From assembly GCA_016235155.1 (NCBI GenBank), contig JACRLW010000125.1, forward strand, positions 1 to 44,546: a stretch of 44,546 nucleotides of DNA, read 5' to 3'. This document shows, in pieces, positions 34,579 through 42,521 of this stretch. Source of the DNA: Planctomycetota bacterium (GTDB lineage Bacteria; Planctomycetota; UBA1135; UBA2386). The notes beneath the pieces were generated by a model. The model did no database searches. It saw only the letters and a program-made list of their open reading frames with translations, and was not told where the DNA came from. The translations under genes were made by a program, and so were the position numbers. Position 1 is the first letter of the stretch, and each line of letters opens with the position of its first letter.

Positions 34579-35357
34579 ACACGGCCGATCCACGCGTGCG
34601 CATGCCGGTGCTGTTCGTGTCGCACGGCGCACCGACGCTCGCGCTCGACGACATCGCGGGCGCCGACTTCGCACGCCTCGCCGGCGAACTCCCGCGCCCT
34701 CGCTCGGTGCTCGTGATCTCCGCGCACTGGGAAGCGACGCCCGCGCGCATCGGCACGACGCGGACCGGCCACATCGTCCACGACTTCGCCGGCTTTCCGC
34801 GCGAGCTGTACGCGGTTCGCTATGACGCGCCGGGGGCTCCCGCACTCGCGTCACGCGTCGGCGAACTGCTCGGCGTCCCTCACGACGACGCGCGCCCCTG
34901 GGATCACGGCGTTTGGGTCCCGCTCCTGCGCCTCTGGCCCGACGCCGGCATCCCCGTGCTCCAACTCGCTCTGCCGTCGCGATCGACGCCGCCCGATCTC
35001 TTCGAACTCGGCCGACGCCTCGCTCCGCTCCGCGAGGAAGGCGTCCTTGTGCTCGCCAGCGGCGGCATGGTCCACGACTTCGGTTCGATCGACTGGATCG
35101 GCGACTCGCCGCCGCCGTCCTTCGCGCTCGAGTTCGAGCGCTGGGTCCGACGAACGCTCCTCGCCCGCGACTGGCCGCGCCTCCTCCGCTTCGCGACGGA
35201 CACCCCGCACCACCGCCGCGCCCATCCGACCGACGAGCACTTCCTGCCGCTGCTGATCGCCGCCGGCGCCGCGAGCACGACCGATCCCACGGTCACGTTC
35301 CCGATCGAGGGCTTCGAACTCGGCAGCCTCAGCCGTCTCGCCGTGCGGTTCGACTGA
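34575..35357 (+). CDS. DODA-type class III extradiol ring-cleavage dioxygenase
   Basis: A 260-residue protein of the LigB/YgiD family. Predicted metal ligands are His17 in FVSHGAPTL and His51 in VISAHWE; GGMVHDFGSIDW and the late HPTDEHFLPL carry other active-site His. GFPRELYAVRYDAPGAPALA and RPWDHGVWVPLLRLWPDAGI are family signatures. The enzyme opens catechol-type rings with O2 and Fe or Zn; the substrate is uncertain (4,5-DOPA-like in the family). GTG 34575 overlaps the DoxX stop. Co-transcription with DoxX under a MarR regulator suggests a response to catechol or quinone compounds. Confidence 0.9.
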   Translation: MNTADPRVRMPVLFVSHGAPTLALDDIAGADFARLAGELPRPRSVLVISAHWEATPARIGTTRTGHIVHDFAGFPRELYAVRYDAPGAPALASRVGELLGVPHDDARPWDHGVWVPLLRLWPDAGIPVLQLALPSRSTPPDLFELGRRLAPLREEGVLVLASGGMVHDFGSIDWIGDSPPPSFALEFERWVRRTLLARDWPRLLRFATDTPHHRRAHPTDEHFLPLLIAAGAASTTDPTVTFPIEGFELGSLSRLAVRFD

Positions 35358-35367
35358 GCCGCACGGC

Positions 35368-35373
35368 TACGCT
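35368..35373 (+). promoter_or_regulatory. Putative -10 element (TACGCT) of the LD-carboxypeptidase gene
   Basis: GGCTACGCTCCGC ends eight bases before GTG 35382. If real, the transcript would start at or beside the start codon. Confidence 0.25.
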
Positions 35374-35381
35374 CCGCACGC

Positions 35382-36341
35382 GTGATCGCTCCACGCCTTC
35401 CGCGCGCCCTTCGCCGCGGCGACAAGGTCGCCGTCGTCTCGCCCGCGAGCCCATTGCCGAACGAGCGTCGCTCCGACCTCGACAAGGGACTCGAACGACT
35501 TCGCGCCCGCGGCCTCGTTCCCGTGCTCGGCAAGCACGTGCTCGCCGCCGACGGCTATCTCGCCGGCAGCGACGAAGCGCGCGCCGCCGACCTGCAGGAG
35601 GCCTTCGGCGATCCAAAGCTGCGCGGCGTGTTCTGCGTACGCGGCGGCTACGGCGTCACCCGCCTGCTCGATCGACTCGACTTCGCGCCGCTCGCAAGCG
35701 ACCCGAAGCCGATCCTCGGCTACAGCGACGTCACCGCGCTTCTCGCGGCGGCGTGGCGCGAAGTCGGGTTGGTCGGGTTCCACGGCCCGATGGTCGCGAC
35801 GTCCGAGTCCATGGCGTCGGGCGAGGAGCTCGACGCGCAGCAGCAGGCACTCCTGACCGAGACCGCGCGCGCGACGCCGCTGCCGGTCCCCGACGACGAC
35901 CAGCCGCACGTGATCACCGCCGGACGCGCCGAAGGACGCCTCGCCGGCGGCAACCTCACGCTGGTCTGCGCGCTCCTCGGCACGCCGTGGGAGATCGACA
36001 CGACCGACACGCTGTTGTTCCTCGAAGACACCGGCGAGGCGCCGTACCGCGTCGATCGCATGCTCACGCAACTCCGGGCATCCGGCCACCTGAAGCGCTG
36101 CGCCGGCGTCGTGCTCGGCGATTTCCACCTCGACGACCAGCCGCTTGGCAGTCTCGACCCCGAGCTGCTGCGCGTGCTACGCGATCGGCTCGCTGATCTC
36201 GGCCGCCCCGTCGCCTTCGGCTTCCCTTTCGGCCATCGCCCGCGTTCGTGGACCTTGCCAGTCGGCGTGCGCGCGCGCCTGGATGCTCGCGACGAACGAG
36301 CACTCGCCCGCCTCGAGCTGCTCGAACCCGCGGTGCGTTGA
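35382..36341 (+). CDS. ldcA: LD-carboxypeptidase, peptidase family S66 (murein tetrapeptide carboxypeptidase)
   Basis: A 319-residue protein with the full catalytic set: Ser115 in ILGYSDVTALL, Glu215 in LLFLEDTGEAPYRVDRM and His285 in FPFGHRPRSW. These agree closely with the residues known for Pseudomonas LdcA (Ser115, Glu217, His285). VFCVRGGYGVTRLLDRLDF is the family signature. It removes the terminal D-Ala from tetrapeptides during peptidoglycan turnover or recycling. There is no signal peptide, as expected for a cytoplasmic enzyme. The GTG start is 24 bases after the dioxygenase stop, so it may share that operon or use its own promoter. In planctomycetes it also supports the presence of peptidoglycan. 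Confidence 0.92.
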   Translation: MIAPRLPRALRRGDKVAVVSPASPLPNERRSDLDKGLERLRARGLVPVLGKHVLAADGYLAGSDEARAADLQEAFGDPKLRGVFCVRGGYGVTRLLDRLDFAPLASDPKPILGYSDVTALLAAAWREVGLVGFHGPMVATSESMASGEELDAQQQALLTETARATPLPVPDDDQPHVITAGRAEGRLAGGNLTLVCALLGTPWEIDTTDTLLFLEDTGEAPYRVDRMLTQLRASGHLKRCAGVVLGDFHLDDQPLGSLDPELLRVLRDRLADLGRPVAFGFPFGHRPRSWTLPVGVRARLDARDERALARLELLEPAVR

Positions 36342-36367
36342 CCGCTGGGTCCGTTCGCCCCTGCGGC

Positions 36368-36373
36368 TATCCT
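36368..36373 (+). promoter_or_regulatory. Putative -10 element (TATCCT) of the S46 peptidase gene
   Basis: GGCTATCCTCCGCC lies 48 bases before ATG 36422 and is the best match to a sigma-70-like -10 in the window. Confidence 0.35.
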
Positions 36374-36421
36374 CCGCCGCTCGCCCGCATCGGGCGGCAC
36401 ACCCTCGACGAGAGCAACGCG

Positions 36422-38482
36422 ATGACCATGAACCGTTGGCCGGCACTCGCACTGCTGGCCGTCACGATCTCTTCGAGCGCACTGGCGCAGGAGAACCTCG
36501 AGCTCGGCAAGATGTGGACCTTCGAGCGGCCGCCGCTCGCGTACCTGAAGGACGAGTACGGCTTCGCCCCCACCGCGGAGTGGTTCGATCGACTGCGACT
36601 CGCGTCGATCCGCTTCGGCCGCGGTTGTTCGTCGTCCTTCGTGTCACCGAAGGGCCTGATCATGACCAACCACCACTGCGTCCGTGACGGCATCACCAAA
36701 GTGCAGGGCGGCAACGACTGGGTGAAGGACGGCTACTACGCGAAGTCGCTCGAGGACGAAGTGCGCGTGCCCGACCTCACGGTGCAGCAGTTCGTCGGGC
36801 GCGAGGACGTGACCGCGCGGATGAACGAGGGCATCGCGCCCGCCGACGACGACGCGACGATCGCGAAGAAGCGCGCCGCGAACCAGGCCGCGATCCTCGA
36901 GCGCGCGCAGCGGGACAACCCGGGTTTGCAGCCGCAGGTCGTCACGTTGTTCCAAGGCGCCCTCTTCGAGCTCTACCTCTACAAGGTCTACGACGACATC
37001 CGCCTGGTCTTCGCGCCGCACCTGCAGACCTCGCACTTCGGCGGCGATCCGGACAACTTCTGCTATCCGCGCTACTGCCTCGACTTCGCCTTCATGCGCG
37101 CCTACGCGGACGGCAAGCCGGTCGACACCGCCGCGCACTACTTCCGTTGGTGCACGGGCGGCGTGAAGGAAGGCGAGCTCGTGTTCGTCACCGGCAACCC
37201 GGGCACGACCAAGCGACTCCTGACGCACGCACAGATGGAGTACCTGCGCGACCTCTGGCACCCGATGCAGCAGGAGTTGGTCGACAACCGCCTGCGCATC
37301 CGCAAGGACCTCGTCGCGAAGGACCCGTCGCTCGAGCGCACGCTGCGTGCCGAGATCCTCTCGATCGAGAACTCGCAGAAGGCCTACCGCGGCTACTGGG
37401 ACGGACTGCTCGACCAGAGCCTGATGACGCAGAAGATCGCCGCGGAGAAGGCGTTCCGCGCGCGCATCGACGCCGACCCGGCGCTGAAGGCGAAGTTCGG
37501 CGACGTCTGGGACAAGCTCGCGCAGGTCGCGGAACGGCGGCGTGGCCTCGAAGCGCGGCAGCGCTTCCACACCTTCGGAGGTCACCCAGTTCTCGCTCTC
37601 GCCGTCGACGTGATCCGCGCCGGTCGCGCGGAGACCGCGGAGGCGCGTGACGCGGCGGCGAAGCGCGCACGGGACAACGCAGCGGCGATCGGAACGATCG
37701 CCGAGCTGACGCGCACCGAGTTCCTCGACCACGTCGCACGCGCGAAGCGCTGGCTTCCTGCGAACGACAAATGGCTGGCCGCTGTGCTCGACGGCCGCAC
37801 GCCCGAACAGACTGCCGACGCCTTCGCCGGGACCGAACTGCTCGATCGCCAGAAGCTCGACGACGTGCTCGCCCGGATCGGCAAGGTCTGGGACGGCCCG
37901 ATGGCCGTCGAACTCGTCATCGCCGAGAGCATCCGCCCGCTGGTCGACGCCGCCGTGAAGGAGGCGCAGGAGCTGCAGCGCATCGAGGAGACGCAGGGCG
38001 CGCGTATCGGTCAGGCCTTGTTCGCCGCGTACGGCACGAGCGTCAGCCCGGACGCGACCCTCACCCTGCGCTTCAGCGACGGCGTCGTGAAGGGCTACGC
38101 CTACAACGGCACGATCGCGCCGCCGATGACCTCCTTCCACGGGCTCTACGCGCGGCACACCGAGTTCGGCGGCAAACACCCGTTCGACGTCGCTCCGGTC
38201 TGGCTCGAGCGCAAGGACAAGATCGACCTGACCAAACCGATGGATCTCGTGAGCACCAACGACATCATCGGCGGCAACTCCGGCAGCCCGCTCGTCAACG
38301 CCAACCTGGAGGTCGTCGGGCTGGTGTTCGACGGCAACATCGAGATGCTGCCCAACCGCTACGTCTACCGGGCGGAGACCCCGCGTAGCGTGTCGGTGCA
38401 CGTCGACGGGATCATGGAGGCGCTGAAGAAGGCCTACGACGCCGAGCGCCTCGTGAAGGAACTGCTGGGACAGTCGAAGTGA
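36422..38482 (+). CDS. S46 family dipeptidyl-peptidase (DPP7/DPP11 type)
   Basis: A 686-residue exported protease. The signal peptide ends near SSSALAQ. The triad is His84 or His85 in MTNHHC, Asp211 in GGDPDNF and Ser620 in GGNSGSP. The S46 hallmark SIRFGRGCSSSFVSPKGLIM precedes the His. Gly638 lies in VFDGN, 18 residues after the catalytic Ser; this is the spacing of Porphyromonas DPP11 Ser655 and Arg673, where Arg selects acidic P1 residues and Gly (DPP7) selects hydrophobic ones. I therefore predict a DPP7-like preference. It releases dipeptides from peptide N-termini in the periplasm. ATG 36428 is an alternative start. Confidence 0.92.
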   Translation: MTMNRWPALALLAVTISSSALAQENLELGKMWTFERPPLAYLKDEYGFAPTAEWFDRLRLASIRFGRGCSSSFVSPKGLIMTNHHCVRDGITKVQGGNDWVKDGYYAKSLEDEVRVPDLTVQQFVGREDVTARMNEGIAPADDDATIAKKRAANQAAILERAQRDNPGLQPQVVTLFQGALFELYLYKVYDDIRLVFAPHLQTSHFGGDPDNFCYPRYCLDFAFMRAYADGKPVDTAAHYFRWCTGGVKEGELVFVTGNPGTTKRLLTHAQMEYLRDLWHPMQQELVDNRLRIRKDLVAKDPSLERTLRAEILSIENSQKAYRGYWDGLLDQSLMTQKIAAEKAFRARIDADPALKAKFGDVWDKLAQVAERRRGLEARQRFHTFGGHPVLALAVDVIRAGRAETAEARDAAAKRARDNAAAIGTIAELTRTEFLDHVARAKRWLPANDKWLAAVLDGRTPEQTADAFAGTELLDRQKLDDVLARIGKVWDGPMAVELVIAESIRPLVDAAVKEAQELQRIEETQGARIGQALFAAYGTSVSPDATLTLRFSDGVVKGYAYNGTIAPPMTSFHGLYARHTEFGGKHPFDVAPVWLERKDKIDLTKPMDLVSTNDIIGGNSGSPLVNANLEVVGLVFDGNIEMLPNRYVYRAETPRSVSVHVDGIMEALKKAYDAERLVKELLGQSK

Positions 38483-38630
38483 GCTCGGCCGGTTGACGGC
38501 GCGGCGACGACGTCGCCGCGCTGTCGTCGGGGTTTCACTGCGGCCGTCGAGAGTCCGATCGCGGTTCGCCGATCCAGGGCCGTCGTGCCGTCGTCACGGG
38601 GCGGTCACGGAAGAAGGACCAGGGGAACAG

Positions 38631-39860
38631 ATGGCCAAGATCGACGCGTTCTTCAGGCTCATGAACGCGCAAGGTGCTTCGGACCTGCACATGTCCGCGG
38701 GCACCGCGCCGAGTCTCCGCATCAATGGCGACCTCGAACCGATCAAGTTCAAGGAGCTGACCAACGAGGAGCTCTTCGAGATGCTCGCGGAGATCGCTCC
38801 CGAGCGGAAGCTGAAGGAGTTCCTCGAGTCCGGCGACGTGGACTTCGCCTACGAGCTGCCGGGACTGGGGCGCTACCGCTCCAACTACTTCCGCCAGCAG
38901 AACGGCGTGGGTGCGGTGTTTCGGCAGATCCCGAGCAAGATCATGACGATCGAACAGCTCGGCCTGCCGCCGATCGCCCGCCGCTTCGCGATGGCCGACA
39001 AGGGCCTCGTGCTCGTCACCGGCGCGACCGGCTCCGGCAAGTCGACGACGCTCGCGGCGATCGTCGACTACGCCAACAAGACCCGGCGCGACCACATCAT
39101 CACCATCGAGGATCCGGTCGAGTTCCGTCACCAGCGGATCAACTGCATCGTCAACCACCGCGAGGTCGGACTGCACACCAAGGCGTTCTCGACCGCGCTC
39201 CGCGGTGCCTTGCGCGAAGACCCGGACATCATCATGGTCGGCGAGATGCGCGACCTGGAGACGATCCAACTCGCGCTCGAAGCAGCGGCGACCGGGCACC
39301 TGGTCTTCGGCACGCTCCACACGCCGAGCGCGATGAAGACCGTCGACCGCATCATCGACGTGTTCCCGACCGACGCGCAGGAGCAGGTCCGCACGACGCT
39401 CTCCGAGTCGCTCAAGGGGGTCATCGCGCAGACGCTGTTCAAGCGCATCGACGGCGGCGGCCGCGTCGCCGCACTCGAGGTGATGGTGAACACGCCCGCG
39501 GTCGGCAACCTGATCCGCGAGGGCAAGACCCACCAACTCATCAACGCGCTGCAGACCGGCCGCAAGATCGGCATGCAGACCATGGACGACGCAATCTTCG
39601 AACTGGTCAGCAAGCGCAAGATCGCGCCCGAGGAGGCGTTCGAGCGCTCGCACGACAAGGCGCGCTTCCTCGAGTTCCTGCCGTCGATCCCCGAGGAGTA
39701 CAAGGAACTCGTCGAGTCGCTCAAGAAGACGCAGCCGACCCGCGTCGGCGCCGCGCTCGAGAAGTCGGGCGCCGGATCGTCGACGACCACCGCGACGCGA
39801 CCCACCTCGTCGTCGACGTCGGCCGTCCGCCGTCCGCTCGGCGGCGCACCCCAACAGTGA
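38631..39860 (+). CDS. pilT: PilT-family twitching motility ATPase (first copy)
   Basis: A 409-residue hexameric secretion ATPase that would retract type IV pili. N-terminal domain: GASDLHMSAGTAPSLRINGD. Walker A is GATGSGKST (131-139), Asp box IITIEDPVEFRH, Walker B DPDIIMVGEMRD, His box TGHLVFGTLHT, and the C-terminal PilT motif VGNLIREGKTHQLINALQTG. The tail of about 40 residues is Ser/Thr/Pro-rich and probably flexible. ATG 38631 starts at the conserved domain; the frame is open upstream without domain content. A second PilT-like gene and a HEAT-repeat gene follow with spacings of 9 and 3 bases. Confidence 0.93.
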   Translation: MAKIDAFFRLMNAQGASDLHMSAGTAPSLRINGDLEPIKFKELTNEELFEMLAEIAPERKLKEFLESGDVDFAYELPGLGRYRSNYFRQQNGVGAVFRQIPSKIMTIEQLGLPPIARRFAMADKGLVLVTGATGSGKSTTLAAIVDYANKTRRDHIITIEDPVEFRHQRINCIVNHREVGLHTKAFSTALRGALREDPDIIMVGEMRDLETIQLALEAAATGHLVFGTLHTPSAMKTVDRIIDVFPTDAQEQVRTTLSESLKGVIAQTLFKRIDGGGRVAALEVMVNTPAVGNLIREGKTHQLINALQTGRKIGMQTMDDAIFELVSKRKIAPEEAFERSHDKARFLEFLPSIPEEYKELVESLKKTQPTRVGAALEKSGAGSSTTTATRPTSSSTSAVRRPLGGAPQQ

Positions 39861-39867
39861 GGAGGAG
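39861..39867 (+). promoter_or_regulatory. Shine-Dalgarno GGAGGAG of the second PilT-like gene
   Basis: It directly follows the first PilT stop (39858-39860) and lies two bases before ATG 39870, fixing that start and marking an operon. Confidence 0.6.
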
Positions 39868-39869
39868 CG

Positions 39870-41027
39870 ATGTCCCGCGCCGAACTCGACAAGGTCCTCC
39901 TCGCGATGCTCGCCACCGGCGAGCGCGTCTCCGACATCAACTTCAGTCCCGGCCGCCCGCCGCAGATGGAGGTCGACAGCCAACTCGTGGCGTACGACAA
40001 GCTCGGCGTGCTGACGGCCGAAAAGACCAAGAAGATCGCGGAGCTCATCCTCGCTGAGAACGCCGACCTGCTCGCGGACCTCGAGCTCAAGGGCTCGTGC
40101 GACTGCTCGTTGCAGATTCCCGACGGGCCGCGCTTCCGCGTCAACGTCTTCAAGGTCGACGGTGCCTGCGCCATCGTGCTTCGTTCGCTCCCGACCACGA
40201 TCCCGACGCTCGAGTCGCTGAAGCTGCCCGAAGCGCTGCGCAAGCTCCCCGAGCTGAAGAACGGTCTCGTGCTGGTCACCGGCGGCACCGGCTCCGGCAA
40301 GTCCACGACGCTCGCCGCGGTGATCGATGCGATCAACTCCACGCGCGCCGTGCACATCGTCACGCTGGAGGACCCGATCGAGTTCAAGCACCCGCACAAG
40401 CAGGGCACGATCAACCAGCGCGAACTCGGCAAGGACTTCAAGGAGTTCGCCGACGGACTGCGGGCCGCGTTGCGCCAGGCCCCGAAGGTGATCCTCGTGG
40501 GTGAGATGCGCGATCGCATGACCGTCGAGATCGCGATGAAGGCCGCCGAGACCGGCCACCTCGTGCTCAGCACGCTCCACACGATCGACGCGGGTCAGAC
40601 CATCAATCGCATCGTCGGCATGTTCGAGGCCAGCGAATCGAGCCTCGTCCGCGGCCGGCTCGCACAGATGGTGCGCTACGTCGTCGGCCAGCGCCTCCTG
40701 CCCAAGGAGGGCGGTGGCCGCATCGCGGCCCTCGAGATCATGGGCAACGACACCCGTGTGCGGGAGATCATCGCCGAGGGCGAACACAAGGAGCGCACCT
40801 ACGCGAAGATCATCGCGGAGAGCCGCTCGTTCGGCTGGCAGACCTTCGACCAGCACATCGCCGACCTCTTCGAGGCCGGACTCGTCTCGACCGACATCGC
40901 GCTCGCCTACGCCACCGATCGCGCCGAGGTCCGCCGCCAACTCGACCAGCGCATCGCCAAGCGGGGTCAGTCGACGTCGGACATCGGGAACCTGGAGATG
41001 GCGTTCACGCGGCGCGTGCAAAGGTGA
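39870..41027 (+). CDS. PilT/PilU-like ATPase (second copy)
   Basis: A 385-residue paralogue of the preceding gene. Walker A GGTGSGKST (138-146), LEDPIEFKH, Walker B APKVILVGEMRD, His box TGHLVLSTLHT and QMVRYVVGQRLLPKEGG are all present. Differences in the N-terminal domain (RVSDINFSPGRPPQMEVDSQ, two Cys in LKGSCDCSLQIPDG) suggest a separate role. Tandem PilT and PilU genes are known in pilus systems, where one drives retraction and the other assists. The C-terminus ends IGNLEMAFTRRVQR with no Ser/Thr tail. Confidence 0.92.
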   Translation: MSRAELDKVLLAMLATGERVSDINFSPGRPPQMEVDSQLVAYDKLGVLTAEKTKKIAELILAENADLLADLELKGSCDCSLQIPDGPRFRVNVFKVDGACAIVLRSLPTTIPTLESLKLPEALRKLPELKNGLVLVTGGTGSGKSTTLAAVIDAINSTRAVHIVTLEDPIEFKHPHKQGTINQRELGKDFKEFADGLRAALRQAPKVILVGEMRDRMTVEIAMKAAETGHLVLSTLHTIDAGQTINRIVGMFEASESSLVRGRLAQMVRYVVGQRLLPKEGGGRIAALEIMGNDTRVREIIAEGEHKERTYAKIIAESRSFGWQTFDQHIADLFEAGLVSTDIALAYATDRAEVRRQLDQRIAKRGQSTSDIGNLEMAFTRRVQR

Positions 41028-41030
41028 TCC

Positions 41031-42509
41031 ATGTCGCTGTTCAAGAAGGGTGACTCGTTCAACGACCTGGTCGAGAAGCTCAAGACCCCGGCGCGCTTCG
41101 GCCCGGGTGAACTCGCCGAGCTGATCGCGGAAGCAACCTCTCACCAGGAAGCGAGCCCGCGCAAGCTCGCCTTCATGATGGGCTCGTCGCACCCTCGCGT
41201 GCGCGAGGCGGGGATCAGGTACGTGATGGAGAACGCGCCCAAGGACGCGATCGACGTCGTCATCCAGGCGATGGCCGCGGTCGACGGCTCGGCGCGTTCC
41301 GAACTCGCGCGGACGATCCTCCAGCTCGACCACGCCGAACTGCTGCGCACGGCGAACCTGCTCTTCAACGGTTCGAACCTCTCGCTCCGCACGACGATCC
41401 TCGAGATCGCCTCGCTCGATCGTGATTGGCGCGACTGGTTCGGGATCATGAAGCAGGCGCTGCGCACGACCGATCCGACGCTGCGCCGCGCCGGCGCGCG
41501 TCTCGTGCGTCGCCACGTGCAGGACCCGACGGCGGCGACCGTCCTCCGCGAACTGCTCCACGACGACGACGACGCGGTGCGCAGCGAGGCGATCCAGGGC
41601 TTCTGCGACTACCCGACCGCGGAGATCGTCGAACCGTTCTTCGCGCGCCTGCCGCACGAGGCGCCGGTCGACCAGACCCGGATGATCCAGGCGCTCGCGC
41701 GTCTGAGCAGCCGCCCGAACTCGAACATCGAGCAGCACCTGTTCCCGGTGCTCGCCGACGATGATCCCGAGGCGCGACGGCTCGCCGTGCGCCTGATCTC
41801 GTCGATGCCGCAGCCGGACCTCGTGCTGCGCAAGTTCCTCATCAACTGCCGCGGGCTGGCGTCGTGGCTGCGCGAGCGCGCGGTCCGCTCGCTCCTCGAG
41901 ATGGCGAACTCGCTGTGCGAGCCGCTGCTGCGCCTGATGCAGGACGAAGACGAAGACGTGCGCGTCTCCGCGATGGCGCTGGCCGCGAAGATCAACGACG
42001 AGCGCGTCCTCGGCCCCGTCACCAAGATCTTCTGCAGCAAGGCCGACTGGTGGATCCGCTCGCTCGCGGCCGAGATCCTCGCCAACTTTCCGCGCGACGA
42101 GGTCCTCGAACTCCTGCTGCCCTACCTGCACGACCCGGACATGCGGTTCAGCATCGTCTCGGCGCTCGCCAAGATGAACCGGCCGGAAACCACCGCGCAC
42201 CTGCTCGAGTGCCTGAAGGACCCGGCCCGCTCGATCCGCGACACCGCGCTCGACGGACTTGCCAAGCGCGCGACGCAAGAAGTGATCGAGGCGATCGTCC
42301 AGGTCACGCGCAGCGACCCCGAGACCTCGCTCCGCGCGAAGGCCGTCGAAGTCCTCCGCGGCTACGGCGCGCCCGCGTCCGCGCGCCTGCGTTCGCTCGA
42401 AGTCGAACTCCTGGCCAACGAGGAGCAGGAGGAGTCCAAGAAGCGCGCGGCGAGCGTCGAAGGGCTCGCCCTCGAGATGGCGAACCCCGAGCTCAACAAG
42501 CGCGATTGA
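41031..42509 (+). CDS. Cytoplasmic HEAT-repeat protein in the PilT operon
   Basis: A 492-residue alpha-helical repeat protein with no signal peptide. Successive HEAT-like units can be read (HPRVREAGIRYVMENAPKDA, DPTLRRAGARLVRRHVQDPT, DDAVRSEAIQGFCDYPTAEI, DEDVRVSAMALAAKINDERV, WWIRSLAAEILANFPRDEVL, DPDMRFSIVSALAKMNRPET). The C-terminus is Glu/Lys-rich (NEEQEESKKRAASVEGLALE). ATG 41031 is three bases after the second PilT stop, so the three genes form one operon. HEAT proteins act as scaffolds; this one probably links to the pilus ATPases. That role is inferred from linkage. It converges on the secreted HEAT gene. Confidence 0.88.
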   Translation: MSLFKKGDSFNDLVEKLKTPARFGPGELAELIAEATSHQEASPRKLAFMMGSSHPRVREAGIRYVMENAPKDAIDVVIQAMAAVDGSARSELARTILQLDHAELLRTANLLFNGSNLSLRTTILEIASLDRDWRDWFGIMKQALRTTDPTLRRAGARLVRRHVQDPTAATVLRELLHDDDDAVRSEAIQGFCDYPTAEIVEPFFARLPHEAPVDQTRMIQALARLSSRPNSNIEQHLFPVLADDDPEARRLAVRLISSMPQPDLVLRKFLINCRGLASWLRERAVRSLLEMANSLCEPLLRLMQDEDEDVRVSAMALAAKINDERVLGPVTKIFCSKADWWIRSLAAEILANFPRDEVLELLLPYLHDPDMRFSIVSALAKMNRPETTAHLLECLKDPARSIRDTALDGLAKRATQEVIEAIVQVTRSDPETSLRAKAVEVLRGYGAPASARLRSLEVELLANEEQEESKKRAASVEGLALEMANPELNKRD

Positions 42510-42521
42510 ACGGCGTGGCCG

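Noticed and set aside
38535..42278. 1247-codon open frame opposite the PilT/HEAT operon
   Set aside because: Antisense to well-conserved PilT motifs; repetitive Asp/Val/Glu/Arg composition reflects the codon bias of the other strand.
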